Of a stretch of 64,000 bases of DNA, positions 9,330 to 20,769 are shown piece by piece. This stretch comes from Labyrinthula sp. Ha (taxonomy: Eukaryota > Sar > Bigyra > Labyrinthulida > Labyrinthulaceae): assembly GCA_015227615.1 (NCBI GenBank), contig JAALGZ010000006.1, forward strand, positions 1,612,001-1,676,000, written 5' to 3'. The translations under genes and the position numbers were made by a program. Each line of letters starts with the position of its first letter. The first letter of the stretch is position 1. Below the pieces are notes generated by a model that did not search any database, had not been told where the DNA came from, and worked only from the letters and a program-made list of their open reading frames with translations.

Positions 9330-11504
9330 TTATCTTTTTCGTGAATCCTTTTTCGAATCACTTCGACTAGAGCTCTTCCTTGCAGAATCTTTGTTGCTGT
9401 GATCATCTTTACGTCTTTTAGTACGTGAATCACTGTGCTCTTTGGTTGATCTCTCGCGACTTCGTTTTCTCGAGCCGGAGTGACCTGATTCTTTCGACTT
9501 ACTTTTGTTTGTTCTCTCCCGTTCACGACTGCGATCTCTTCTGCCAGTACTGCCTTCATTCTTTTCAGACCGGTGTCTTGAAGAGCTACTTGATTTATGC
9601 TTTGAACTTGAGCTGGATGATTTCTTTTCTTTATCTCTACGGTCCTTTTCCTGCTGAATCCTTCTCATCTCTTCTTTTGCTTTGGATCGGGAATCATGAC
9701 CAGAAGAGTGTGAACTCTTTTTGCTGTCTCTCTTTCGATCCCGTTCATCAGAACCTGAAATATAAACAACAAAATTTGCAGTACCCGATTTGTGACTTCG
9801 CTCCCGGTGCTTCTCATGTCTGCGGTCTCTCTCCCGATCTCTTTCTCGATGCCTATCTCGATCTCTAGATCGACTTCTCTTACGCCTATCCCTCCTTGAT
9901 CTTGATCTGGAGCGAGATCTCTTGGAACCCCTATCCCGTCCTGATCTTTCGTCTCGGCTGCTCTTGGTTTTCAACCTTTTTTCACCTTTATCTCCATCTG
10001 ATTTCTCCGATTTTTTTTGGTGTTGTCCATTGGGGGCTTGCTGAAAATTTTGTTGCTGGCCTGGATGCATATTCATTCCTGGCCCCATCATCATCGGGCG
10101 CGGCATCATGCCAGGCCTTGGACCGAATCCCATTTGTCCATTCATAGGAAAGCCACCAGGTGGAAAATTTCCTCTAAACTGCATACCATTTCCCATCATT
10201 GGCTGCCCATAAGGCATGGGCATCTGACCCATATGAGGATTGTTCATATGATATGGAGGAACTCCTTGATAGTTACCATTAAATCCCTGATTATAATACA
10301 TGGGTTGATTAAAAGTATTCATACCGTTCCTCCCACCCATCTCATTTACGGGTCCTGGCCCAGGCAACCCCATCTGCATTCCACCAGCACCATTCTCGAC
10401 CTTTTGCTCAGTTACATTTTGTTCTTCAGGTTTCTTCTTGCCTGAAAATTCATCTCTTTTTTGTTTCAAAAATGTTTCAACCTGCTCTCTAATTGCTTCG
10501 TTGGGTTTTAATTGATCAAGCGTCTGTTTATCTCCACACAAAGGGCAGTCAAAATTACTCGCCACCAATTCTTCAACTAAAGGGTCATTACTACAAACTT
10601 GATAACAACAACTTAGTGTAACAGCATCTTTCAGCAGTTCTTGCGTTAGTGCACATTTTAAAGTTTTAGGAACTTCAATATTTTCACTTTTAATTTTTTC
10701 ACGTAGTTCCTCTTCACTCATTATAGTACTACGACCCTTTAGTTCAACATCCCCATCCTCCTTTCCTAAGTTTCCCCATGCTGTATTCTTTTTACCCTTA
10801 TTCGCATCTTCATCTTCCATCCCGGCTTCAAAAAAGAAATCATCTTGGTCATCTTTTTTTTCTTCCTTGTCATTTTGGGATAAATTGTCCTCCACATCTT
10901 CCATGAAGACTCTTGGGATTCCAACATTATTTCTTTGATTCAATCTATTTTGATCAGCACCGGGAAATCCAGTTCTTTTAACTCGATTAATTCTTCTAGA
11001 AGGACCCCTCAATCCCTGCGCGTATTGGGTAACCTGCTCAATTTGAAGCAATCCATTATCTTCGTCCTCCGCCATTGGTTTAAAATTATAAAGATATATA
11101 TCTCCACCAAGATCGTCAAGAACTGGAGTTTGTTTGGCTTTTAAGATCCTAAGAGAAGCTGCTTCTTTCTGTTCCCTCTGTTCAGAAATTCGATTCCTTT
11201 TTAATTTTTCAATGTGATAAACTTTTGTTCCTGCTGGGATTCTTCGAACTTCAAGTGCAGTGTTTCTTGAAACTAGTTCGTCTTCCTTATCCAATACCCT
11301 GTTGGTTGATGTATCTGTGACAAGAAGATCACTGTCCTCCTTTTCTTCACTAAGAATAAACAGAGAGAACTTAGCTTACCTTAAGTTTGCTTGTCCAAGA
11401 ATTCGTTTTTTTACTTCACTCAAGCGTAGTGATGATCCTTCAAAGCGGAGTACGTCTGGTGTTGTTCTAGAGCTTAGTCTGTACAAGATTTGAGATGTGC
11501 TCAT
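9330..11504 (-). CDS. RBBP6/Mpe1-like DWNN-RING protein with RS tail
   Basis: Three exons, 11504-11380, 11349-9785 and 9754-9330, give 704 aa. Introns are 30 nt each (11350-11379 and 9755-9784); the second is in frame and stop-free, recognised by GTACTG...TTTCAG interrupting the RS tail. Residues 1-77 form a DWNN ubiquitin-like domain ending in SRNTALEVRRIP. The family motif GIPRVFM is at about 185-191. A RING/U-box-like domain spans about 271-330 (KCALT, CC, CPLC); the second Cys of the first pair is Thr. The CCHC zinc knuckle normally found between DWNN and GIPR(S/V)FM is not seen. A Met/Gly/Pro/Asn-rich stretch and a long Arg-Ser tail follow. Family members (RBBP6, Mpe1) act in the mRNA cleavage and polyadenylation complex, and RS tails bind splicing factors, so a nuclear RNA-processing role is inferred. 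Confidence 0.88.
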
Positions 11505-11737
11505 TAACTGAAAAAGACTTCTTCAGTTTATGGTTGTTTCTCTTCAAAATATTAATTGCCCAAAATAATCATAGTGACCGTTTTTCTCGAAGATACCGTT
11601 TAATAAGGTTTTCCGCTCTTTCACAAATAATAAAAGAGAAGTGTGCAACAAGAATTGCAACTAGGAATTGGATTTTTTATTCATAATTTATCAGTAAAAA
11701 AATTTCTATACTACGTATCTCAGCTTAAGTAGAATGA

Positions 11738-11759
11738 AGCGATGCGCAAACGCATCGCT
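11738..11759. other. GC-rich perfect hairpin upstream of RBBP6-like gene
   Basis: AGCGATGCG, loop CAAA, CGCATCGCT: nine perfectly paired bases per arm, six or seven of them strong in local terms, in AT-rich DNA. It lies about 235 bp upstream of the RBBP6-like ATG. It could be a palindromic protein-binding site or fold in the 5' leader; nothing else identifies it. Confidence 0.6.
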
Positions 11760-12012
11760 GATTTTCTTCACCTAAGTCAATCTTTTTATCATTTCACAGA
11801 AGTTTTAAAACAGTATCATGGGAAGAGTTTTCAAAGTGAAAAAGGAGATCAGAAGAATTTTTGAAGTATGAAGATTAGCATGTTCTAATTGAGGAGCAAC
11901 GATACGAGCCAGAACTATGTCGAGAACTTGTTGAAAACTATCTATAGAGTAGACTCGCGAAAAGGTTTATTTTGGAGCAACATTTGTGCGGTGTGTTCGA
12001 TTCTTGTAACGC

Positions 12013-12146
12013 TTCCTCTTATTTCAACATTTTAATCTTCAATATGTAATTACCCGCTAGAATGACATAATATTCCATAAGAAAAACAAGAGTAATGACT
12101 TGGAACGATTTAAATGTCAAAACGAGTATATTACAGTCTCGGGACA
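12013..12146 (+). repeat. Dispersed 135-bp repeat, copy 1
   Basis: Shares blocks such as CCGCTAG, ATAATA, TGGAACG, TAAATGTCAA, GAGTATA and GGGACA, in the same order and spacing, with 19427-19562. I judge identity near 70 percent by eye. Similarity stops sharply after GGGACA, which suggests an element edge. It may be the end of a decayed mobile element; no coding part is recognisable. Confidence 0.65.
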
Positions 12147-15100
12147 TCCCCCTTCCGTGAATGACGAATCACGTAGTTGTTATTACAAGTACGCCAAAAT
12201 TTTAGTCCAAATATTACCCAGCGAGAGCAAAGGTTAATAGATCTTGCGAACAGCTCGCCAATTTGCCTTTTGATAAAGTAGTTTCAACGTAAGCTTAACC
12301 TTGAGTAGTTTCTTGTGGATTCGGAAGTGTCAGAGTAACTAAAAGTGAAGTATTGATATATCTGTGCTGTTCCTGAAATAAATTAAGAATATCAAAACCA
12401 ATATGTTCCTATTTCCAAAAGATTAAACACACTTCCTTTCAACTTCTAAGTAAATATCCAATGATCGTTCTTATAGACTAAGAAGGATACACCTTAATCC
12501 AACTTAAATAATCAACATGTTTGTAGAAGTTACTTTAAATCAACTTTGGATGAGTGTTGGTGCAGATTGAATTCGTGCAATAATTCTTAACTACAAGACG
12601 ATGACCATTGAGTAACTTAATGGACTCGATCGGCTACAACCTTACAGATCATTTCTATTCGTCAGAACCGCTACTAAGTACTTCCTTCAAACTATGTCTT
12701 GGGTAATAAATAAGCGCGAAAAAGCAATTAAATTTTTCCTTGCGGTTAACTGACTTAAATTAAAAAAAAAACATAAAAAAGCAAAAAAACTCTAAAGACT
12801 GAACGTATATCGTAGCATTTGGTTTAAACAAGGCAAACATGTTATTTCTGAAACAAGAGATCCTTACAGTGCCGGAGGAATTTTCAAAGATACAGTTAAC
12901 AAGTAGTTCGCTAGATAAATTAGGAGTGAAATTAATTGGAAATGTTCTTGAAGAGTAGTGATATGTTTCTTGAGTCGGCAGAAGGTTCAGATTACAAGGA
13001 AGTTGCTGTTCTAAATGGCTTGTCATGAAAATTAAGAAGCTCTGTTACAGAACTAAATTCTTCAGCTCAGGCATTCCAAAATCTGTATTGCACTTAAGTT
13101 CAGCCTTGATTTATGATTGTTTCTTCTGTAATTACAACAGCTGTTCTTTAGAGATTACTCCATTTGCCGCCAAATAGTCTCTGTATAAGTTCAATTCAGA
13201 TTATTCTTTTACCAATAATATCCGCATGTTCAGGGTAGGCAGATTCCAGAAAAGAACTAAAGGCATTATTCCCCTTATCTATAGTAAATCTTCGACTTGT
13301 CCAAGCATTGTAACCGGATCTAAGAGTTAAAGTAAGATACTCGTGGGTATCTTCTAGGTCAAAACGTAATTTTCAATTTTTTTTTATAGATTAAAGTCTC
13401 AGTCAACGCTGAGGCTTGGTATAAAATTTTTGTTTATTTCTACCCGGTAAGGTGGATGAATGTTGGTACCGTATATAAGCACCGCATCCAAACTTTAATA
13501 CGAGTATCTTTAAGATGTAAATCCTTAACAGATGACCAGTCAGGTTTAAGTTCACTTTTGACAAAATCATTGAAATGTAGGGGGTCATTTTCTGGGATTT
13601 CATTGACTTTGATACTTGAAAAATATTTTTCTTTATCTTCCCCTTCTTTTTAGTATTTTCTTCGTTTTTCTATAGCTTAGGGGCTTAGTCAAATCCATCT
13701 AAAATCGACTAACGTTCTTGTTCTTTTCAATAACAGTTTCTTAGGATCTTAAAAAAAATTTATCAAGCAAAAATAAGTCATTGTAAAAGACGTTAAGTTA
13801 ACAACATGAAGTATCTTCTTCCGCAAAACATAATCATTATGTTTTTTCATGATATTCTCGAACCTTCCTGAGAGTTTTAAGCTCAATAGTCAATATTGTA
13901 TCTAATTCTAAAATCTCAAATCTCTTCGGGGAAAATTCACGTAGTTTATGCTAATTTGTTGGGTTTCTATTTAAATAAAGTCATAATATCCAGATATAGT
14001 GCAAACAACATTTTCAGTTACCTGTTTTGCTCCATATGTGTTCCTGGTAAATACTTCCATAGCTTTAAAACCTATGGTCTAACTCAGGTGCAATTTATCT
14101 TGACTAGACTTCCGGTGCACCTTGGACACCAGTACTTAGTGTCTAGTAGGGAACTGTAAGAGCAGTTTGATTTTTTACTTCTCCATTTTTCTGAAATCCT
14201 CGATAATTTTACAGCTTCAAATAATTGACTAGCTAGTTTGCGGTTTTCTTATTTAAGTTCTCGTCATGTTGAATAAAGTTCTTATCATCCAAAGGAACGG
14301 CTTACTTTTATTCCAACAAGATCATAAAGTGTCTGGTATCCGTCTGGTAACTATTTTCCTATGACTTTATTTGCAAGGATTATTCTTAAACAATAAACTT
14401 GTCTTGAGATAGCATGGGTCGGTTATTTGCAACTAAGTTTGTGCTTTCCATTAAGTTTTGCTATGTGGAGTCAGTTAATACATAAACTGAGGATAGAGTT
14501 TCATATAGTTTAGAATCTTAGAGCTGACCACCTCAATTGATACATTTGTCTACGTACTTTAGGCTCTACTAAGATATAGGGTAATAGAAATGATATTAAA
14601 AGTTCTCAAATTGGTTTGTTACTAAAGTGAGAATCGTTGTCATTCACTATGAGCCAGGTGTCCAGTATATTGAAAGCTATCCACATCTTATGATTGCTTT
14701 AATCTTTGCAAGACAGGTTGACTTTTATGAATTAGTTAGTTGTACCTTGCTTGTAACGAAGTTTACCAAAATTAAAATATAACCTTTAATTTTCAGGTAG
14801 ATGCAGTCTGTGTCAAGACTTTCTTAGAGATTACGTGGCCACTATGTAAAATCGAGAGATTTTACCAAATTTACGACCCTCTATTACAGTTAAGACGCTT
14901 CTTTCGAAACAATCTGTGTAACAGGTCCATTTTCTTCCTACTAATTTGTTCAAGATAGTATCTTTAAATATCTTACTTTCATCAAGTACGACCGATGCCC
15001 TGTTGGGATATACAAGAGAATTGACATGTTGGTGAGAGAAAAGGACATAATTGATTCTTATACAAAATAAACTCTTTCATTATCGTTTTTGGTTCTTTTC

Positions 15101-18100
15101 TTCAAGTTTGGCCCCTCATTATCATGCTCCTTTTTAAGATATCTTGTTTCTAAAATATAAATAATATTCCTAACGGAGTTACGGCTGAGGAGAGAATAGT
15201 TATAAATTCGTAGTTATTTCAGTTAGTTTTAAACGATAAGAGAGAATAATATCTTCTTGTCATAAAAAGATTAAGAAAATAATCAACACTTATTCTTCTT
15301 ATAACAAAAGATTGTTCCAATTCTTATTAGAATGATCCTGTTGCTCAATAACAGCTTCAAAATTAAATGAAGATGTTATACTATTTTTTTTCCTGATTTT
15401 TTTTCATTTGGTGCACCCCATCTGATGGCGAGATCTATCGCAAAGCTTATTCGTGACGGGACATGATGGACTATTAGCGCAAGCTTTTATAAACAACAAA
15501 CTTCTTATGAAAAGTCGACCCCACTACACCTTTTCACTCCGTTTTCAGATCTCAATACATTAAATAATGTTCATGGTCCGTGTAGACTCGAATTGAGAGA
15601 TACTTAATTCTCAACATAAAATTTAGTCTTTAAAAGAAGCAGATTTTTAAATGGAACGTTTTTAAGAAAAGCACCAAAATTTTTTTCTTATCAAATGTTA
15701 CAGATAGAAATATGAGAGTCTTTGACCTTGAGGTATCTAAGTTATCGTTATTTTTTTATTCGTCCCGTAGAAATGTAGTGATTGAAAAAGTAATGAACGC
15801 ATATGCAAATAGCCGAAGCACCTTTTCCGGATCTCAGACCTTTAGATATTTTTTTGCTGGTTACAGCCATCTCTTTCTATATGATCCAATATGTTTTTTG
15901 TGGATGGTATTCAGACAATATTAGCAGATTCTATTAAGAAATCTTTTAACTTTTCAAGGTGTAGATGTACTATTCTATTAAAATGTTTCAGACCTTATAC
16001 AAATCTTGAACGGTAGGATCTAACAAGTTACATAGATAAACAATTGCTGCAACTAGGGGGGTAATTTCTCAACGAGATACCGGCAACATTTTATTATATA
16101 AACTGGTCATAAAACCTATCTTTCCCTCTTAATCAAGTTTCCATAGCATTTCACATGAACTTCGAGGGTAATTTATTTTCTTAAAGTTAAATATCATCTT
16201 CTTTTGAGTGCTTGTCTAGAGTTCCTTCTTAATAAATCACAAAGATGTAAGACGCATTCAACGTGTACTAAGATGCCGTCACACCGACCCAATTCTTCAT
16301 AAGTCAGAATATTGAATGTCTTATCATCGGGCACTTAAATACTTTATTGATGACCAGTACATCGAAATAATCTGCGGTGTTTTTTCAGCCATGTGTGTAA
16401 CCAGAATTTTCTAATTACTTTTTTCAGTGACGATCTTGAAATATTTTCTGTTGTTCACCTTGATTGGTATGAAATCGAAATCACTAATTATGCCCAGACA
16501 ATAGTAGATGATGATCCGTCCAAGGGATTGAAACTGGTATGCTTAATATGACAGTATTAAAGTTCTGGGCACTATGTATTTATTGAATTTGACCTTATCA
16601 AAAATTATTCTGATCAAGGAAAGAATGTTTTCTTCTTTAGATTAGGCTTTATCCAAGAGAGATGTCTCGCGAAACCCCTCTTGAAATTGAAACTGAATTG
16701 GAACTATGAATACAGGTGCTACAAAGATACCTTTTGCAGCCAAATACATTTTCTTTCAACCAGTCTTTTGAATTTTTGTTCGATGAGATACCCTTCTTAT
16801 TCTGTCAGATGGTATTCTCTTTAAGTGATTGAATGAATCTCTTGGGGCTTATATTCGATAAATTTAAGTTAGATTATCTGGCTCGTCAATTAATGTAAAC
16901 CAAAAATAGAAAGGAAGGTTGGAACTATATTGTAGAATGAGTTTTTTTTTCTTTAGACTTTAGAAGACCCTTCACCTTTTCATTCTGTTCATAAAGAATT
17001 TCTGGGTTCCTTCTCCTTGTTGATCTTTTCCTCCGTGTATTATTCAAGGTAAATCTCCTTGAATTCGGGTGATAGATCATGGAATCATTATTCAATATAA
17101 TTGTGATGACAATTTTGTAGGCATATTTTGAAGCATTCTTCTGATCATTGTGACAATGTATCATGTTGTTTTTAATTAATTGGTGGTATAGAAGGGAATT
17201 GATAAAAGGAACTGACTACCTTAAGAAAATTAAACCCCATTTCCAGTTACTCTAAGACTTGGGAAATTTTTGTTAATCACTTGCGTCAGTAAATACAATA
17301 TATGTAGAAACTCGAAAACTGCCACAGTAATTATAAGTAGAGTCGTTTTTCTGCATGAAGACCAGTTCTTCTGAGTGAGAAAATAGATGTTCATCCTCCA
17401 CCTTTAATAAATATACATATTTTCTGCTAAATCTGATGTTGAATAAAATACAGGTTGATTCTCTGAGAGTGAAGTTGCAATTCAACACGTGTGATAAAAT
17501 ATTTTATAATTGTTTTGGTCTCAATAGAACAAAAAGTGAGTCTAGATTGTCAATATAATATCTGGGTAGCTGCATTTGTGTTCTTTACCTTTTTGGTCAA
17601 CAATGACGAAGGGAACCCTGATTCTTTGTCCCAACATGTGCTTATTACATTCTTTGTGACCCTTCCTCTTTAGTTTTACAGCTATAACCATGTATATTTC
17701 AATTGGATACACTTTGAGGGCTAGGGAGCCTCGGATAGTTAGTAAAATATCTACCCTTGGCGGCATTCTAGCCCTGCTGCTTTGTATTTTGTAGAGATAT
17801 TTGTACATCGGTTTTTTATGGGCGGTAATCCTATAAAAAGTTCGAACAAGCGAGATCTGATGCGAGAAACACAGTTAGCGTGCCTAAACAAATTTTTAAG
17901 TTCCCTTCCAATTGTCTCACTTTGATTCTCCCTAACTTGACAACCTTATTTACACCCACTCCTCCTTCCATCTTCTTACTTCATCCACTCCCGTTCTTCT
18001 AGTTTAGTGTAATACTTCGCTAAGACGTGAAGGGCTTCGGTGTTTAGTTTAACACTCATGTCTAAATATCCGATGATTGTTTGTAATTTTTTTAGTGTGA

Positions 18101-18166
18101 CATTATTGCATCCCAGGACGATAGAACGTTTGGGTTGCTTGGTCTCCTCATAAGAAGCCTGTACGG

Positions 18167-18182
18167 ATATATATATATATAT
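18167..18182. repeat. AT dinucleotide run
   Basis: Sixteen bases of alternating AT, a simple-sequence tract in non-coding DNA. Confidence 0.95.
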
Positions 18183-19426
18183 CGGAATTTTGATTTTTTT
18201 GTTCATTCTTCTTAACTAAAATGGTTGGTTCCTTTGAATAGTTTAAAAAAGTTTTTTGCTAAATTTTTCGTTGAATACGTCATCGGATGGATCCAACAAT
18301 AGCAACTGTTCCTCTATAATCTTGACGTAGCGCTTTACCTTCTTCAAATAGTCAAAGGTATTGCAGAATCGTGTCACCCAACATGCTAACTAAACTTACA
18401 CACGCTTCTCTTTGGAGTGCATCGAGACTAATTTTGGCGATATGCTTCCTGTTATTCTTATGATTCTCAGTCGGAATAGGCATCAAACTTTTGCTTATCT
18501 AGTCAAAGAGGTTGCTGTATTGATTTAAAGACTTTTCCTTCTTTTTTCTCTCAGGTTTTTTAGTCATTCTTAACAGCGCCTTCCTCGACTTCTATTTTTC
18601 AACCTTTCTATTGTATAATATCAGCTGCTTCTTAAAATTCTAATTACCTTCCCAGTTAACACTCTTGTCTTTTGTTATGATTCGTATTCTGCGAGTAAAG
18701 TGTGCATATATTAGATCTGGAGGATTGTTTTTGTAGATTGGTGGATAAGAATATAAATATTCCATAATTGAGCCATAATCACCAATTAAGATCAATTAAT
18801 CTTGAAATTTTGTAGATATTTAACTCGAATAGGTTTATATTCTTGTCATCAGTTGCTTGAATAGAATATATCATACTTGAGTTGTCTCCGAGTGCATAGT
18901 CGTCAAATAGAGAAGTCTGTTTTTCTTCTTCTCCATTTTGTTGAAAAGGATCGTCTGCAATCTTAGAGCCTTCCTGAAACACAGAGAGATTTGGGAGTTA
19001 GGGATTCACTGGTGTATGTTTGAATTTTGCTTGCTGATAAGAGCTAGTGGGAGACTGCATTCATGCTTCGATTTGCGTAATAGGAGAGGTTTTGTGCCCA
19101 AATGCCTTTTCAATATCTTTAAATTTTTTCATGCTCTTTTTGACTTCTTTGAGCAGCTTTTTTATTCTCAATACGTCGGAAGAAGTAAATACGTGAAGAT
19201 CTTATGTCGAGTCACTTATCCCAGGCTTTTTTTTACTTTTCCATGAATCATAATCTAGTTTTTGTCGTAGTCAATATCAGTTAAGAATGTTTAAATAGTA
19301 ATTTATATGTTTTGTATAAAAAGTTTCTTTTTAATTGTGTATTAGTAGTTAATTGATAAATTGTCCAAGATATATATTTAATTTTAACTTGTAAATCTGT
19401 AAATGCTAACTGTCGCTTTCTTTTAT

Positions 19427-19562
19427 CGATTTCCTTTATTTCAGTTACTTAATTGTTAATATTGGGTTAACCGCTAGTTTGAGATAATAGTGCAAGACAT
19501 ATAATAGAATAAGAACGTGGAACGGTGTAAATGTCAATGAGTATAATAAAGCCTGGGGACAG
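19427..19562 (+). repeat. Dispersed 135-bp repeat, copy 2
   Basis: Second copy of the repeat at 12013-12146, in the same orientation 7.4 kb away, with the same sharp end at GGGACA. Flanking sequence on both sides is unrelated to that of copy 1. The 7.4 kb between the copies shows no recognisable element proteins, so I do not claim the two are ends of one element. Confidence 0.65.
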
Positions 19563-20769
19563 GTGGATAAATGAAAATAAGCATTGTCAAAGTGTGGGAA
19601 GGGACTGAAGACACAAGAATAAACAGCGTTTACCTCTTCCCAGAAACCATCTGGATCATTTCAAAATCAAAAAGTAGTCAACATAAGAAAGAAACAAAAC
19701 GTTGTTGGCTTCTTTTTCTGTGATAAGCTCTTGTATTGAAGTCTTTCGTCTTTTATATTTTTCCTCTTAGACGTGTGCAAATAAGTTTCTGAATATCGGG
19801 TTCAGTTTCAACAAAAAGATTCTTTTCTTGTTAATTCTTAATAACGAATAAAATCAGTATCATCTTCGAATATTATTAATGTCACATACCGTTATATCGT
19901 TATTGGAACAAAATGAAATATAAACCTTCTCAAAACGTTCTTAACAATTAAAAGGCTGAAAGTTAGCGATTAAAGAGATACTATTTGTTTAATTAAATAG
20001 ATATATCTACAGGACAAACAAAAATATTGTAACAAAAGTTAAGAATAAACTATTGAAGAAAAGGAATTCTTTTGATGAAGCACAAATTACGAAAGGCTCA
20101 AGATTCTATTCCATTCCTGTCTAAGTTTCTGATATTGCAAAGTATACAGTACAATTTGGAGATTTAGAAAATATAAATCTAGTTGTCTCATCAATTTTTT
20201 AAATCCTAACTGAGAAATCTAAAGTAAATAGGAGGTTGTTTATTGACAATATTTAGGTAGTGATTGAACTAGCACTGATTTCAAATGAGAAATAAAAACA
20301 CAACTTCTAGAAAAGATAGAAATTTCAATTCAAGGTGTCGAGTCCTAAGGAAATGTCCAGCGAAAACAGAGTAGGAAGGAAAAACTCAAAGTCGGGTAAA
20401 TTTGCAAGGGATAACTCTTTTATATTGAAAATTATTTCTTTTTGGAGATTATCATTGAAACCTTGAACCATTTTAGTTTTTTACCCTCACTATCAACATG
20501 AATTTGAAGTATTAAAACAGTTTGGGGAATTGATTTGGCTTGAATGAGAAAATTTCAATGGAAAAGAATTTTATATTCTATTCTGATTATAAAAAACTTT
20601 TCTCAAATGACTTTTTCGAAAAAAACAATCGCAGATATAAACTCAACAATAATTTTATGACAGAAAATTATGCTCAAAAAAGAAAACAAGTTTTGCTTCA
20701 CAGGTAAACAGAAAAAGGTCAAGTAACAATATTCTTTTTATTTATTTCAGCATAGTAATGATTCAAAAC

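Larger units (their letters stand above)
11505..20769. other. 9-kb gene-poor tract
   Basis: No complete gene could be supported. It contains a GC-rich hairpin (11738-11759), a 135-bp direct repeat present twice (about 12013-12146 and 19427-19562) and an AT dinucleotide run (18167-18182). Several short coding-like stretches occur on the minus strand around 12.76-14.0 kb and 16.9-19.25 kb, and on the plus strand around 16.3-16.85 kb. They fall in different frames, each is of chance length, and they do not assemble into phased exons with the intron rule that works for the real genes. They may be relics or chance. Confidence 0.45.

Noticed and set aside
3300-14000. Possible reassigned code with TAA/TAG read as glutamine, suggested by stops at Gln-like places in non-coding tracts
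   Set aside because: The dynein exons run over 4000 codons with glutamine as CAA/CAG and no internal TAA or TAG, and that gene ends in TAA exactly where dyneins end. Standard code holds.
20560-20710. Short plus-strand frame ending just before the La-related gene, a possible convergent partner
   Set aside because: Asn/Lys/Phe-rich composition is what AT-rich non-coding DNA gives, and another frame is open over the same bases.
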